This document shows, in pieces, positions 11,722 to 23,640 of a DNA stretch of 64,000 nucleotides (position 1 is its first letter; every line of letters begins with the position of its first letter). The stretch is from the NCBI GenBank assembly GCA_037043455.1, contig JAWPHD010008283.1:1-64000 (forward strand), in the 5' to 3' direction. This DNA comes from Cyrtodaria siliqua (lineage: Eukaryota > Mollusca > Bivalvia > Adapedonta > Hiatellidae). The notes under the pieces were generated by a model that worked only from the letters and a program-made list of their open reading frames with translations, did no database searches and was not told where the DNA came from. A program made the position numbers and the translations under genes.

Positions 11722-11729
11722 TGACGTCA
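11722..11729. promoter_or_regulatory. CRE-like palindrome TGACGTCA
   Basis: A perfect TGACGTCA octamer 79 bases upstream of the start codon of the THAP-like fragment, in a locally less AT-rich block (11,640-11,760). CREB/ATF proteins bind this site in animals; a promoter role here is inference. Confidence 0.4.
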
Positions 11730-11807
11730 TTGGTACTAAGCGATTAGCGGCTCCGCATTAAGTTTGCATTGTCTTTGTAGGATTACGTTTTATGGTACGT
11801 GTTAAAA

Positions 11808-12040
11808 ATGTCGTGTGCTGTTGCTAGGTGCAAACGTGTGCAAACAAAAGGACAATATAATAATATCAGTTTCTTTCGTGTTCTATATCAGGTTATTGAT
11901 TAAGATTCGAAGTGTGGGTGGACCGCTGCCGACGAAAATCGCCCGACTCGTCAAAAAAGTGGGAATCTTCGAAAGACGCGCGAGTTTGTAGTAACATTTT
12001 GAGTTGGATTCGTTGGAAGGCCTTCCTTTGGTTTCTTTTT
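11808..12040 (+). pseudogene. THAP-type zinc-finger fragment (broken)
   Basis: From the ATG at 11808 the frame reads MSCAVARCKR then ISFFRVLYQ, the opening of a THAP domain (C-x(2-4)-C, then the FFR stretch). A stop codon (TAA) follows VID at 11899-11901. Beyond it the same frame gives CGWTAAD, containing the conserved Trp, and another frame gives ARVCSN then FELDSLEGLP, matching the C-terminal CxxH...F end of a THAP domain. The break may be a lost intron boundary (CAG/GTTATT at the stop) or decay; the frame change near 11,999 argues for decay. THAP domains bind DNA and occur in host regulators and in P-element transposases; which one this came from cannot be said. Confidence 0.55.
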
Positions 12041-12954
12041 CGTTGAATTTGGAGAACAGATGGTAATGCCGATAAAAACAACAACAACGGTACCAACAAT
12101 ATTACAAAAATGAGAAGTGCCTAACCCCGCCGTCTCCAAGCAAGTTTTATTCGCCGATTCAACCGGCGTTGAGGAGTAAATTAATAAATGAGGTAACATA
12201 AAAGTTTTGTTTAACTGTTGAATTAGAAGCATGCGTCTTTACGCTGAAGGCGCTCATATAATGTAACCGTCTTTTTCAAAAGATTTCTAAAAAAGGTTCA
12301 GCATATAAATTTAAATGAATCCGGTGAAAGAAACACTGTGTCTTTGTTTCAATATATATTTTGTAGGTTTATTTTTTTTACCCTCTTCTGCCAATAGTGT
12401 TATAGATATATATCTATGTATATAGAACATTGATAATGTTACTAGCTATAATATTAGTTCAGTAATGTTTTATGGCAAACTTAGCTCATGCAATAAGTAA
12501 AATAATGCCTTACAAGATATACATTTTACATGATGGTAAAATTGATTTGTTAGGTCTGTTGTTTCGATCTCAACATGTACATAATATCGTGCTCATAATA
12601 CATTTGCTATATTATTTAGATCATAGTATGGTTATCTCTTTGTGCGCGATAAACTAGTTTCCCATGCAACATATATCCTAGTCTTGTGCAGTACGCGGCT
12701 CGCCGCGGCGGTATTACACCGCTCACGGAATTGAAATAAACAGGCAATTGTCATAAAACTATGTTTCCCTAAATAGTGCGTGCTTTTGTCATATACCGAC
12801 GTTTGTACACTAATTAGGCTGTATAGCTGATTAGTCGGTGTGTGGTATATTGTTAGTTGGGGGCACGTGGAGAGCGTGTCAAACTGCAATTCCAAATCTA
12901 ATACGTGAAACTCCTCGAGTGTTTAGGTCACCAGGTGGCGGGGACTTATGGCAT
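12041..12954. other. No gene seen
   Basis: AT-rich stretch with a short GC patch (GGCTCGCCGCGGCGG near 12,696-12,712). No supported coding region. Confidence 0.4.
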
Positions 12955-12981
12955 AAATATATATATATATATATATATATA
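12955..12981. repeat. (AT)n microsatellite
   Basis: An alternating AT run of about 13 units. Confidence 0.9.
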
Positions 12982-13179
12982 CTCCCTGGTACTACAGAAA
13001 GTAGATGCTCAGTCATTTATTATGTTGTTTATTTTATTGATTTTTTATCAATTATGTGAAAAATAAACAGGTACTAAATATATTATTTCAATGTCTACTT
13101 TTCGGCAAAAGATCTGACGCTCGTATTAATGTACAAGTATTAGACCATGTACATGCATTAGGAATATACTGCATTTCGC

Positions 13180-13447
13180 GCTTAGTATACACTACTCAAC
13201 TTTTATAATCGATCACCCAAGATTTTTGAAAATAACACGAATACTTTTTGAAAATCACCGAAACACATACCAATATTTTATTAAGTTTATCAACAATGTA
13301 ATCTGAAAAAAATGATTTCAGGTTACATTGTTAATAAACTGAATAAAATATTGGTATTTGTTTCGATGGTTTCCAGCTTTTAGTATTTGTGTTATGTTCA
13401 AAAAACCTGGGTTACCGATTTTAAAAGATGAGTAGTGTATAGCTAAG
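13180..13447. mobile_element. Foldback MITE, about 268 bp
   Basis: Long imperfect inverted arms of about 125 bases meet around 13,315. The left end reads CTTAGTATACACTACTCA and the right end, reverse-complemented, CTTAGCTATACACTACTCA. Further paired blocks are ACCAATATTTTATT with AATAAAATATTGGT, and GTAATCTGAAA with TTTCAGGTTAC. No coding capacity. Transposon superfamily not determined. Confidence 0.8.
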
Positions 13448-15289
13448 AAATGCGGCGTTGCCGATGACTTACTGTCAGAATTTCGATAAAAACAGTTTAA
13501 TTCCGACATTTTCATACATACTTTACGTTTTTGCGTACTTTCCCTATGTGCTAATGGCTTTTTTTGTTCCCAATGACTTCACTTCCGGTTATACGAGGAA
13601 GAGTTTCCCCCCTTAGATTTTTTCGAATATATAAATAAGAGCAAGCAAATAATCATTTTCTTACCTTTAGTGTAAATTTAAACACCCCACTGAGGCGTTA
13701 TTCCACCACAAACTGTTATTACTTCCACCAGATCAACGGGTAACGTATGGACACGGTGAATACGTAGCCGTCGGGACGAGCGTAGCCGTCGAGACCCATA
13801 CGTTGATCCGTATAACACTTCCGTTCGGCTCTCGCTGGATTCCCCACTTGCACACCTTGAAATTGGGTTCATTTGCAAACAGTTGAGTATAATTGTTCAA
13901 CTTGTCGGACAGAAATGTAGTAACATAGTTTATTTACATAATACTTTTTGAATACAAACAGCGGTTTCCATCTGTAATACTCAAGATCGGCATCTGTTAC
14001 GTTTTCACTGTTGGCATCATGAAAAGACATTGCAAAGCAATCCGATTGCGACTACCATCAACGTTGCTGAGTGTATAATATAATTGTTTACATATGAAAT
14101 TGAACTCAACGTGTTTTAAATTATTCTTTGAGGAATATGTGTGGAATCATAAAAAGATATTATGGGAATCAGCTGGACGTCGCAGCGACGTCTGTGCGAC
14201 TTTGTCACGAGGCAGTCTTGCATTGAAAATCGGGTAGATCAAGCATTTCCAATTTCTTAAGGGAACGCCGTGGTAAGGGGAGTGGTTGTGCAACCTTTGT
14301 AAAAGATAAGCATGATAAGCAAACCAACAATATTTTCATCCATTTTTTAGACTGATGACGTAAAACAACATTCTACCATTGAACTTCATTTTTCAGCGGA
14401 TGCAATTCCATGTTTTACGAATAACAGATCGGATTCATGTTCAAATGAGGTAGAACGAAAACTATGAGTGATGTAGGCCTGTAAACAAACCTTAAAGGCT
14501 TTATCAATTAATTTCTCCTTTCACACTTTTTTACACACAGAACAAATATGAAGTTTGACGGCGACACAGGGAGATGACATACATTTATAATCCTATTCAT
14601 CGAATAGTCGAGTTAAAATGGTACCATTAAAATTAAATAAATAAACAAAAGATTTAAGATCATGTGTGAAATATGTGGCGATTTCAGTAGTGCCACAAAC
14701 AATGAAAGTATAGAATAATAAAATCAGGAATTCTGCTTAAGAATAAATGTCTGCACTTTGGTTGTCTGTCAGTATGCAACGTACTCAGTGAATACCAGCG
14801 CTCACTTAAAATAGCCATAGTTGTATATAATGCCTTATTTCATATTTGATTTCATCATTCATATTTGTCAAGTTTAAGTTAGGAATTTAATTTAATAATA
14901 TTTTATTGCTCGATGTTATTTACATAAATACATGTGATATAAAATTTATAATAATAAATAACATTTACAAATGGATTGGACCACGAGTTATCACAACATC
15001 AGTTACGGTCCTTTCCAAATAGGCAGAGTTCAACAAAATGGTTATATCAATATCTAGTTAAACAAAGCAAAGAAATAATGTTTTAACACTAGTAATCGAA
15101 AAGAAAATAAAAAAACTAAAAAAAAAACTACAACATACCAAACAAAATATCGTTCATCAAAAACCACTCCACACATGATAAGCCTCCCGTGTCCCATACC
15201 CTACCGCCATACCGCCGAGCCCACCCATCATTCCGTAAAAGCTCACATAAAGGACATATCAAAAATACGACAGTAGAGGAAAGAAATCA
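13448..15289. other. No supported gene
   Basis: Mostly AT-rich. A minus-strand 66-aa frame at 13,878-13,678 is locally GC-richer and is followed on that strand by a possible splice donor (AAAG/GTAAGAAA at about 13,662). It could be an exon, but has no recognisable domain. AT- and A-rich tracts at 15,080-15,150 adjoin the LINE 3' end. Confidence 0.4.
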
Positions 15290-17298
15290 ATTCTATTAGC
15301 TTTGAAAACGTTTCGTCTGATTTATGAATTGTTGAACCTCAAAGAAAATGGTTTGATTTTGTTCGTCGTTTAAGTTTTCAATGCCATATAAAAGTTTTTT
15401 GGGTACTTATCGGATGATTAATGCGCGTATTCACAAATAATTGAATTCGCTGATTTGTAAAAAGTTCACACCTGAAAAAGAAATGTTCGGCATCTTTATA
15501 ATCATTTCCACAGACACAACGAGGTGTATCCCGTAAATGATTGTTATAAAGATCTGCATTTAAATTACTACACTTGTTTCTAATACGTGCATGAATAACT
15601 GTTAGATACCTGTCACCATACAAGAAGAACTTAGGTACAACGGGGGGGTTTGAAACGCGTCTTAAGTTTGGTTTTAAATATTGAAAGTGTTGTGGAGTCG
15701 CGAATTGTCGTGTCTAACTCGTTCCAAAGTTTTAAAGATGATGGTATTATCGATCTAGAATAAATCTCTGTACGGCATGACAGGGTGACGAAGTCATTAT
15801 TGTTTCGTAGGTTATATGGATTTATTTCATTAACTAAAGAAGGAAATAATTCGTTTAAATATAGTGGTAAGTCGCCATGTTTTTTTTTATAAATCAAAAT
15901 TAATTTTTGGATAGTTCTGCGATTTGCAAGTGATACCCACCCGATTTCGTTCAGTAAATTGTCAATAGAAACAGAACGTGTGAGACCAGTAACTACTCTT
16001 GCTGCATCATATTGTATTCTTTCTAAAGTATCTTTTTCATAGTTAGTACAATTGTCCCATACTATTGATGCATATTCTAAAATAGGCCGTAAATATGAAA
16101 TGTATATTTGGTTGAGAGTTGTTCGTTTTAGCTTAAATTTAATCATTCTCATTGATCCTAAAACTTTATTTGAAGAACATACAATATTTGATATATGCTC
16201 ATGCCAAGATCCATCACGACTGAGTGTGACTCCAAGATGTTTATGATGTTCAACAAAATTTAACAGAGAAGCATCAAAATATAAATTGGGTTGAATAGCA
16301 TTTGAGAGAGAGAATAACATGGCTTTAGTTTTTGACGGATTAAATTTAACAAGCCATTGTTTTGACCAATCCAGGATTTTCTGCAGGTCATTATTTAAAG
16401 TGCATTCCAAATAACTAAGGTCCGCTGAGGATATAGCTAAAGCACTATCGTCAGCGAATAATCTAGTAGTGCTAAGAAGTGAGTCTGCAATATCATTAAC
16501 GTAAATTAAAAATAAAAGAGGTCCAAGCACAGAGCCTTGAGGAACACCGGCATTGATAGTTTTAACATCCGAAAAGGTGGATCCGACAAAAACTTTCTGA
16601 CTACGATCTTCTAAATAGCTAGATGACCAATTGAGTAAGTTTCCTGATATACCATACTTCTGGAGTTTAAAAATAAGTCCTCGATGCCAAACCCTATCAA
16701 ATGCTTTAGAAATATCACAAAATATCATGCAAGTTAATTTCTTTTCGTCAAAGGCTTTACACATTTGGTTGTATATATCAATCAATTGGAATACCGTGCA
16801 GTGACCGGGTAAGAAACCTGACTGATTAAATTATTAGAATGCAAGAAATTATACAAATATTTGAACACTACACGTTCCATCACCTTTCCGACACAACTAA
16901 TCAAAGAGATTGGTCTATAATTTGAGGAAATATCCTTTTCACCATTTTTAAATAAGGGCATAACGTTTGCTAATTTCCAACAACTTGGGTACACATGTTC
17001 TTGTATAGATCGGTTAAATAAAATACAAAGTGGTTTACATGTCGTCTTTGATGTTTCTTTTAACATACGGTGACTGATCTCATCGGGTCCACTAGCTTTA
17101 TTTGTAATTAGGTTAGACAAAACATCTGATATATTGGTTTCGATTATAGAAATATCATGAAGGGAACTATTTGTCTTAAGTTCAAAATTAGGCAATGTCG
17201 CCTGTGAATCATCAAGTGAAGATATTGATGCAAAGTAATCATTTAATGTGTTTGCCTTCTCTAAGTCAGACACAGCGTATGTACCGTCACTATTTTTC
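15290..17298 (-). pseudogene. LINE reverse transcriptase half (APE-type, CR1/Jockey-like)
   Basis: Minus-strand frames make up a non-LTR reverse transcriptase. Frame 17300-16782 carries NYRPISLISCVGKVMERVV; frame 16785-15631 carries FCDISKAFDRVWH, AGVPQGSVLGPLLFL and the catalytic LFADD. Frame 15623-15378 has the C-terminal Cys/His knuckle CVCGNDYKDAEHFFFRC. Coding then continues in another frame to a stop near 15,293. At least three frameshifts are visible: one near 16,825 (between NLISQ and the SGFLPG block), one in a C7 run near 15,642-15,648, and one in an A run near 15,395. The RT begins right after the usual endonuclease-RT linker, so the 5' half is missing here; it lies on the same strand at 24,669-25,962, beyond a 7.4-kb block. 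Confidence 0.88.
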
Positions 17299-18104
17299 AT
17301 AGAGCGTTATTATTCATGAATATGGAAATTCAGTTAACTATTACTGTGTATGGAAACCATTAGAACGCTCTATTACTGTGATGGGGTTTGACCCAATTGG
17401 CAATTCCATATGGCGTATATAGTGACCAATGAAGCGTAAATTTTGATGTACCCCTCGTGTATGGAGATAGTCATTTGTGAATTCCATTTGATGTATACGC
17501 TTTGGAATCAATATGAAACATGTTTTGTTCTAATAAAATTCCAAGAAAGTTTTTAATAAGGGTATGAGTTTGTTATAATGTGCGGAAAGGTCATTTAGAC
17601 CTCACTGGGGAAAACTCAAAAAATCGGCAGGTGTTTCATGAAAGTAATGGAATACTGGAAGAGCGTGACGTCATAGCCTCTTTATCTTTTTTTGTTGCTG
17701 ATGCGTGCGGCCATTTTGATTGAAAATTCAAAGAGAGATGTTGACATTTTGGGTTTTCGCATATATACAACTAATCGTAAGTAGAACATGTGTTTTAATT
17801 TGTATCAAATGTACAGTGTCTTTTGCCGGACGTGTCAAGTTGAAGATAGGCTAGCAGACATTTGCATTTGAGTTGATGAATTGTTTGTTATTGTTTTGTG
17901 ATTGCAGAGCATGACCTATATACTAGTTAAAACAAGTTTTACTGTGCGTGTTGACAAAACTGATTTGTTGTACAATCTGCATGGTTAGAAATGAGACGGC
18001 AGTACGTTTACAAACATGACAGTGACGTTTCTGTTTTGCGTTGTTTGTATTTGGTGAGTAAAGTAAAACCTGGAAGGTAATTTTCCCGCCATATTTTGTG
18101 CATA

Positions 18105-18233
18105 GGTGCCACAGATACCGGTTTAAAAAAAAACAAAAAAACTCTTATATTCTATTAAATACTGTTTAATAGAATAGTATTTAATAGAATATAAGACTTT
18201 TTTTTTTTTAAACTGATATCTGTGATAGGTGCC
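18105..18233. repeat. Long imperfect hairpin in copy A
   Basis: GGTGCCACAGATACCGGTTT on the left pairs with AAACTGATATCTGTG, then ATAGGTGCC, on the right. Inside are an A-rich and a T-rich stretch and a nested CTTATATTCTATTAAATA inverted repeat. Copy B (22,273-22,386) has lost part of the centre. Confidence 0.8.
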
Positions 18234-18354
18234 AGGTTTTTTTTTTTCAGCAATTCAACGCAGTGTGTCGTCGTAGTACAACGCATTTATTGTAAGTTAT
18301 ATGCGAAAGTTTATCATTTTACTATGTGTTAAAGTCTAGTTTATGTGCCTATGC

Positions 18355-18605
18355 GTGGGGCGTGTGTGGCCAGTGGTTAGAGTCTCTGACTTGCAATCAC
18401 TTGCCCCTCACCGCTGTAGGTTCGATCCCTAAGGGGCCTAGGAATCTTTATGTGAGGAAGCTATCCAGCTGGCTTGCGGAACGTCGGCGGTTCTACCCAG
18501 GTGCCCGGAGGGGCACCTGGGGTCTTCCTCCAACAGTGGAAGCTGTTAAGTCGCCGTATGACCTTAGCTGTTGGTGCGACTATAAAATCCAATTCAATTC
18601 AATTA
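18355..18605 (+). mobile_element. tRNA-derived SINE in copy A
   Basis: The pol III A box TGGCCAGTGG is at 18,367-18,376 and the B box GGTTCGATCCC at 18,419-18,429. The body contains GGAAGCTATCCAGCTGGC, ACGTCGGCGGTTCTACC, GGGGCACCTGGGGTCTTCCT and GTTGGTGCGACTATAAAA, and ends in a short CAATT repeat. I recall this body from abundant bivalve SINEs. Relative to copy B it lacks about 22 bases inside the GCCCG region. Confidence 0.8.
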
Positions 18606-18715
18606 TATGCCTATGCGATGAAACTAGATGCAGAACTGTATTTTTATGCTTTATATCAGCTGATAGTGTGACGCTATGTTGTTATAGTATGGTCTAGAAT
18701 GTTTTTATTTAAGAA

Positions 18716-18896
18716 ATAGAACATCGTTTACTGTGAATTATCGTTTAATATATCGTGGTTTGGAGTTCAATTGTAAACAATAATTTCACGAGCCCGAAAT
18801 AATTTCACGAGCCCGAAGAGCGAGTGAAATTATTGTTTACAATTGAACGACAAACCGTGATATATTATAGATAATTCACCGTAAACGATGTTCTAT
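18716..18896. mobile_element. Foldback element in copy A
   Basis: Arms of 74 bases, 18,716-18,789 and 18,823-18,896, are near-perfect reverse complements (outer end ATAGAACATCGTTTAC, inner end CAATAATTTCAC). The loop contains a short duplication (TTTCACGAGCCCGA twice). It is non-coding. A second inverted pair (ATTCTAATACCC / GGGTGTATTAGAAT) lies just outside at about 18,901 and 19,081. Confidence 0.85.
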
Positions 18897-19315
18897 ATCT
18901 ATTCTAATACCCCTAAAATGTAAAAATAACGCACACATCTGAAATCTTTCGCATTGCTTTGCTTGCTCTCCTAACGTTGCATACGTTACAATGCGCAATG
19001 CTTATTCTCCTAACGTTGCACAAATTTCAGTGATATATCGTTCAATATAACGAGATATTTTAAACTAGGCTATATAGTTCGGGTGTATTAGAATTAGAGA
19101 AATAATAGATGTGGCCTGCTGAAAGTGTAAATGGCAGACAAGTTGGACTGGTTACATAAAAAATTACATAGATTCTAGATTTAAACATACATTCTGTCTG
19201 GTTTCTGCTTCTAATCAATGTAAAATTATATGTTTGAGTACTGTGGTTGTTTTGGTGGGAAACTGGATTATCACTATCAAGCTAACTGTATACTGGTTGA
19301 ATGAGTTTTAGCCCT

Positions 19316-20984
19316 GTTAAAGTAACGCAAGCGCCAAATTCCACTATAAAACCATTCTTGCAAACTATAATCATGTGTTGAGGTTACAAAATAATGCATA
19401 GGTGCTAATGAAGTTCTTGCGGGATTTCAAAGAACCTTGGTGGGAACAATCAGTACCAGGGCTCCGGAAATATGGCTGCCCGACGCCCGGACAAGTGGAT
19501 TTTGGGTGACCTTCGTAAATATGGCTGTCCGTCACTTGCCCGATGGACGTTTCAGCATTAGTTAAAAAATCGAGTGAAATTTGCCTTCACTGTGTAGTTT
19601 GCCGATAATTGTGTAGGAATTAACCACCCGTTGTTTTCGCCGAGAGCATTACTGATGTGTCGTAAAACTCACCTGTGTTGTTCGTGATTGTTTAATCCCT
19701 CCCACTTGACAGTTTATCAGAATTTGATTGGCCGAGGGAGGTTTGGGGTGCCAATCTTCAAATAAAGACGAGCAGTGTTTATAATTTGTATACTGTGTGA
19801 AATATACACCCGTAACGAGCCCCTCTATGCAGGAAGTAAGTCACGCACCAGATTAGTGTGAAATACACATCAATGTGTAAATCAGTTACTGAAATTGTAG
19901 TCTCTTTGTATTTCGGTCGGTGCGTCGTATTGACCCAAGGTAATCTTTTCTTCAAGAATTAAAAATCATGACGCAATACTTGACCTAGTACTGTATTATC
20001 CAATCAAATAACCAATGTATTTTTATCAGCCAATAAAACAACTCGTTCACTACCACATGTTAAAGTGAAACAATTGCGAGTCGATCGAACCAATTTGTAA
20101 ACAAGTAGTGCAATTAAACGATTATGGCAAATTGACGGCATTGTTTGATGGGCAAAGAGACTATCGACGCATGTCGTAATGCTTATGCTTTTATTTCAGA
20201 ATGCCGTGTTTGTTCTGAATGAATCCGAGATCAATGACGGAATGGTGTGTTTTTGTTTTGAAACATGTTTGCCATTATATATCCAAGATCTGCTTCGACC
20301 TTGGCTAATTTTCGATAATTATTCGAAGAATTGACATCTCAAAAAGTTATTAACAGAAAAACGAACCTACCAGTCAAATTTAGGCATAAACCATGCTAAC
20401 AATTTCCAACACAGAAAAATTGAGCTTGCTCATTTATCTACATGCTGTCTTTAACGAAAGTGAAAGTAGGAAAAAACTTCCTAATGCATATTTCTTTTTT
20501 TATTTGATGTAGTCTAAGTAGAAAAAAGTGTTCGACCTAATGCATTTTTTTATCTGCCTATCCTTTTGTAATTACTGCACTAGGAGCATCATGTACATCT
20601 TAATTACATAGGGTCTACCAATATCTAATATTACCGTGTTAAACTTGTCCCTCATACACTGACAATGTAATGTACATTTAAACAGGCGGCCTAACGGATG
20701 TTGAATGTACGGTATGAAAAGCGAACTAAATAAATTAATAATATTCCTACTTGTTTTCGTACTAGAAAATAATCATTAAAATCTGTTTCGTTTAAAAAAT
20801 ATTTCTTCTTTTTTACAAACCCACAACAACATGAATGCAGAATCAATGTCTGTGTGAAGGTATGATTTGTATTTTGAACGACAGCGATGCTTATTTTGTG
20901 AATATCGCACACAAGATACAAGTTCAGGGCTTTTTTACCTTATATAACAGAGGCCTATAAAAGACCTCTTCCAGGTTTCTCAAT
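19316..20984. other. No gene seen
   Basis: The unique region between the two 1.95-kb copies. Repeated AAATATGGCTG-type segments occur near 19,468-19,530. No supported coding region. Confidence 0.45.
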
Positions 20985-21275
20985 AAGAACCGGCCGCCGG
21001 CCGAAATGACCGCTTCAAATGGCATTTGGGCCTGTTCAAAATCGTGTTCTTGTGCAAGACACTTTTCCTTAGCCTCGTCCGTCGGTGGGGACGTAAACCA
21101 GGCGGTCCCTTGTATCGGTCTATCCTCGGAGCACGTTAAAGAACCATAGGAATCTATTCGATAATAAGAGTAGGGCAGGTCCCCGGATTTCTATGTATCC
21201 TTCCCCTCTCTCGGGGGCGGCTCTAAATAACCTGTACTGTGTTGATGAGCCGTTAAACAACATTCAATTCAAAAT
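20985..21275 (+). mobile_element. SINE-like dispersed repeat (3' part)
   Basis: Contains GACGTAAACCAGGCGGTCCC, GAGCACGTTAAAGAACC, GGGCAGGTCCCCGG and a final GTGTTGATGAGCCGTTAAAC followed by a CAATT-rich end. I recall these blocks from abundant mollusc repeats. No tRNA-like promoter boxes are seen at its left edge, so it may be a truncated SINE. Confidence 0.5.
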
Positions 21276-22507
21276 CGATCAAAAACAATAAATTAAAAAA
21301 CCCAAAAACAAATGAGGACAGTGACATGGATAGTATGTGTTATTGAACTTTGTAGAGATAATGGAAAGTATTTGTTGTTGAAATTTGTAGTTATGTGGAT
21401 ATGTGGTGTTCAGAATACAATTTTCAAATGGATATGTGTTGTTGAAGTTTGGTAAATAAATATAATTGTCAACATACTGCACTACCTCTAAATACAGATA
21501 CAACTACTGCACTGCAGTACTTGTATATAACGCTCTATTACTGTGATGGGGTTTGACCCAATTGGCAATTCCATATGGCGTATATAGTGACCAATGAAGC
21601 GTAAATTTGCTGTACCCCTCGTGTATGGAGATAGTCATTTTTGAATTCCATTTTATGTATATGCTTTGGAATCAATATGAAACATGTTTTGTTCTAATAA
21701 AATTCCAAGAAAGTTTTTAATGAGGGTATGAGTTTGTTATAATGTGCGGAAAGGTCATTTAGACCTCACTGGGGAAAACGCAAAAAATCGGGAGGTGTTT
21801 CATGAAAGTAATGGAATACTGGAAGAGCGTGACGTCATAGCCTCTTTATTTATTTATTTTGCTGATGCGTGCGGCCATTTTGATTGAAAATTCAAAGAGA
21901 GAGGTTGACATTTTGGGTTTTCGCATATATACAACTAATCGTAAGTAGAACATGACTGTGTTTTAATTTGCATCAAATGTACAGTGTCTTTTGCCGGACG
22001 TGTCAAGTTGAAGATAGGCTAGCAGACATTTGCATTTGAGTTGATGAATTGTTTGTTATTGTTTTGTGATTGCAGAGCATGACCTATATACTAGTTAAAA
22101 CAAGTTTTACTGTGCGTGTTGACAAAACTGATTTGTTGTACAATCTGCATGGTTAGAAATGAGACGGCAGTACGTTTACAAACATGACAGTGACGTTTCT
22201 GTTTTGCGTTGTTTGTATTTGGTGAGTAACGTAAAACCTGGAAGGTAATTTTCCCGCCATATTTTGTGCATAGGTGCCACAGATACCGGTTTAAAAAAAA
22301 AAAAGAAAACTCTTATATTCTATTAAATACTGTTTTATAGAATATAAGACTTTTTTTTTTTTAAACTGGTATCTATGATAGGTGCCAGGTTGTTTTTTTT
22401 CAGCAATTCAACGCAGTGTGTCGTCGTAGTACAACGCATTTATTGTAAGTTATATGCGAAAGTTAATCATTTTACTATGTGTTAAAGTCTAGTTTATGTG
22501 CCTATGC

Positions 22508-22760
22508 GTGGGGCGTGTGTGGCCAGTGGTTAGAGTCTCTGACTTGCAATCACTTGCCCCTCACCACTGTAGGTTCGATCCCTCAGGGGCCTAGGAATCT
22601 TTATGTGAGGAAGCTATCCAGCTGGCTTACGGAACGTCGGCGGTTCTACCAAGGTGCCCGCCCGTGCACGAAAATTGCCCGGAGGGGCACCTGGGGTCTT
22701 CCTCCAACAGTGGAAGCTGTTAAGTCGCCGTATGACCTTAGCTGTTGGTGCGACTATAAA
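22508..22760 (+). mobile_element. tRNA-derived SINE in copy B
   Basis: A box TGGCCAGTGG at 22,520-22,529 and B box GGTTCGATCCC at 22,572-22,582. It keeps the CCCGCCCGTGCACGAAAATT segment that copy A lacks, so it is the more complete version. Confidence 0.8.
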
Positions 22761-22889
22761 ATCTAATTCAATTCAATTATATGCCTATGCGATGAAACTA
22801 GATGCAGAACTGTATTTTTATGCTTTATATCAGCTGATAGTGTGACGCTATGTTGTTATAGTATGGTCTAGAATGTTTTTATTTAAGAA

Positions 22890-23070
22890 ATAGAACATCG
22901 TTTACTGTGAATTATCGTTTAATATATCGTGGTTTGGAGTTCAATTGTAAACAATAATTTCACGAGCCCGAAATAATTTCACGATCCCGAAGAGCGAGTG
23001 AAATTATTGTTTACAATTGAACGACAAACCGTGATATATTATAGATAATTCACCGTAAACGATGTTCTAT
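22890..23070. mobile_element. Foldback element in copy B
   Basis: Same 74-base inverted arms as at 18,716-18,896, with one loop change (CGATCCCGA for CGAGCCCGA). Confidence 0.85.
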
Positions 23071-23509
23071 ATCTATTCTAATACCCCTAAAATGTAAAAA
23101 TAACGCACACATCTGAAATCTTTCGCATTGCTTTGCTTGCTCTCCTAACGCTGCATACGTTACAATGCGCAATGCGCAATGCTTATTCTCCTAACGTTGC
23201 ACAAATTACAGTGATATATCGTTCAATATAACGAGATATTTTAAACTAGGCTATATAGTGCGGGTGTATTAGAATTAGAGAAATAATAGATGTGGCCTGC
23301 TTAAAGTGTAAATGGCAGACAAGTTGGACTGGTTACATAAAAAATTACATAGATTCTAGATTTAAACATACATTCTGTCTGGTTTCTGCTTCTAATCAAT
23401 GTAAAACTATATGTTTGGAGTACTGTGGTTGTTTTGATGGGAAACTGGATTATCACTATCAAGCTAACTGTATACTGGTTGAATGAGTTTTAGCCCTCTT
23501 TATTTTTTT

Positions 23510-23640
23510 TTGTTACTTCTACAAGACCCACCCATTTTGAGGTCAGTAGGTCAAAGGTCAAGGTCACCGTGACCTCCGTTACAAAACTTTAACCTTGCCT
23601 GTAGAATAAGTGCACTGACGGGGGCATTGTGTTTTACGAA
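23510..23640. promoter_or_regulatory. Array of nuclear-receptor half-sites in a dispersed repeat
   Basis: AGGTCA occurs at 23,540, 23,548, 23,555 and 23,561, and its complement TGACCT at 23,570. Spacings give DR2, DR1, DR0 and an inverted pair with a 3-base gap. Such half-sites are the binding units of nuclear receptors. The block, ending in a small hairpin (GTGTTTTACGAACACATCTT), resembles a repeat I recall as common in bivalve DNA; regulatory activity is untested. Confidence 0.6.

Larger units (their letters stand above)
17364..19315. repeat. 1.95-kb composite repeat, copy A
   Basis: It matches 21,539-23,497 almost base for base, from AACGCTCTATTACTGTGATG to GAGTTTTAGCCCT; flanks differ. 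Differences are scattered substitutions plus small indels: copy A has a longer hairpin centre near 18,160 and lacks about 22 bases in the SINE near 18,500. It carries a CRE-like TGACGTCA (17,666-17,673), an A/T-rich hairpin (18,105-18,233), a SINE (18,355-18,605) and a foldback (18,716-18,896). No protein-coding region. Both copies share these internal insertions, so the copying came after them. Confidence 0.9.
21539..23497. repeat. 1.95-kb composite repeat, copy B
   Basis: Direct copy of 17,364-19,315, offset 4,175 bases at the left edge. It holds a CRE-like TGACGTCA (21,830-21,837), a hairpin with a shortened centre (22,273-22,386), the SINE in fuller form, and the foldback (22,890-23,070). 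The left flank (CTTGTATAT) and right flank (CTTTATTTTT) differ from copy A, so it is not a simple tandem of a larger unit. Confidence 0.9.

Noticed and set aside
13678..13878. 66-aa minus-strand frame with a nearby splice donor
   Set aside because: No recognisable domain and no acceptor or partner exon; left as an unconfirmed exon candidate.
17364..23497. The two 1.95-kb repeats as LTRs of a non-coding LTR element
   Set aside because: Ends are not TG...CA, there is no primer-binding site or polypurine tract next to them, and the immediate flanks show no target duplication.
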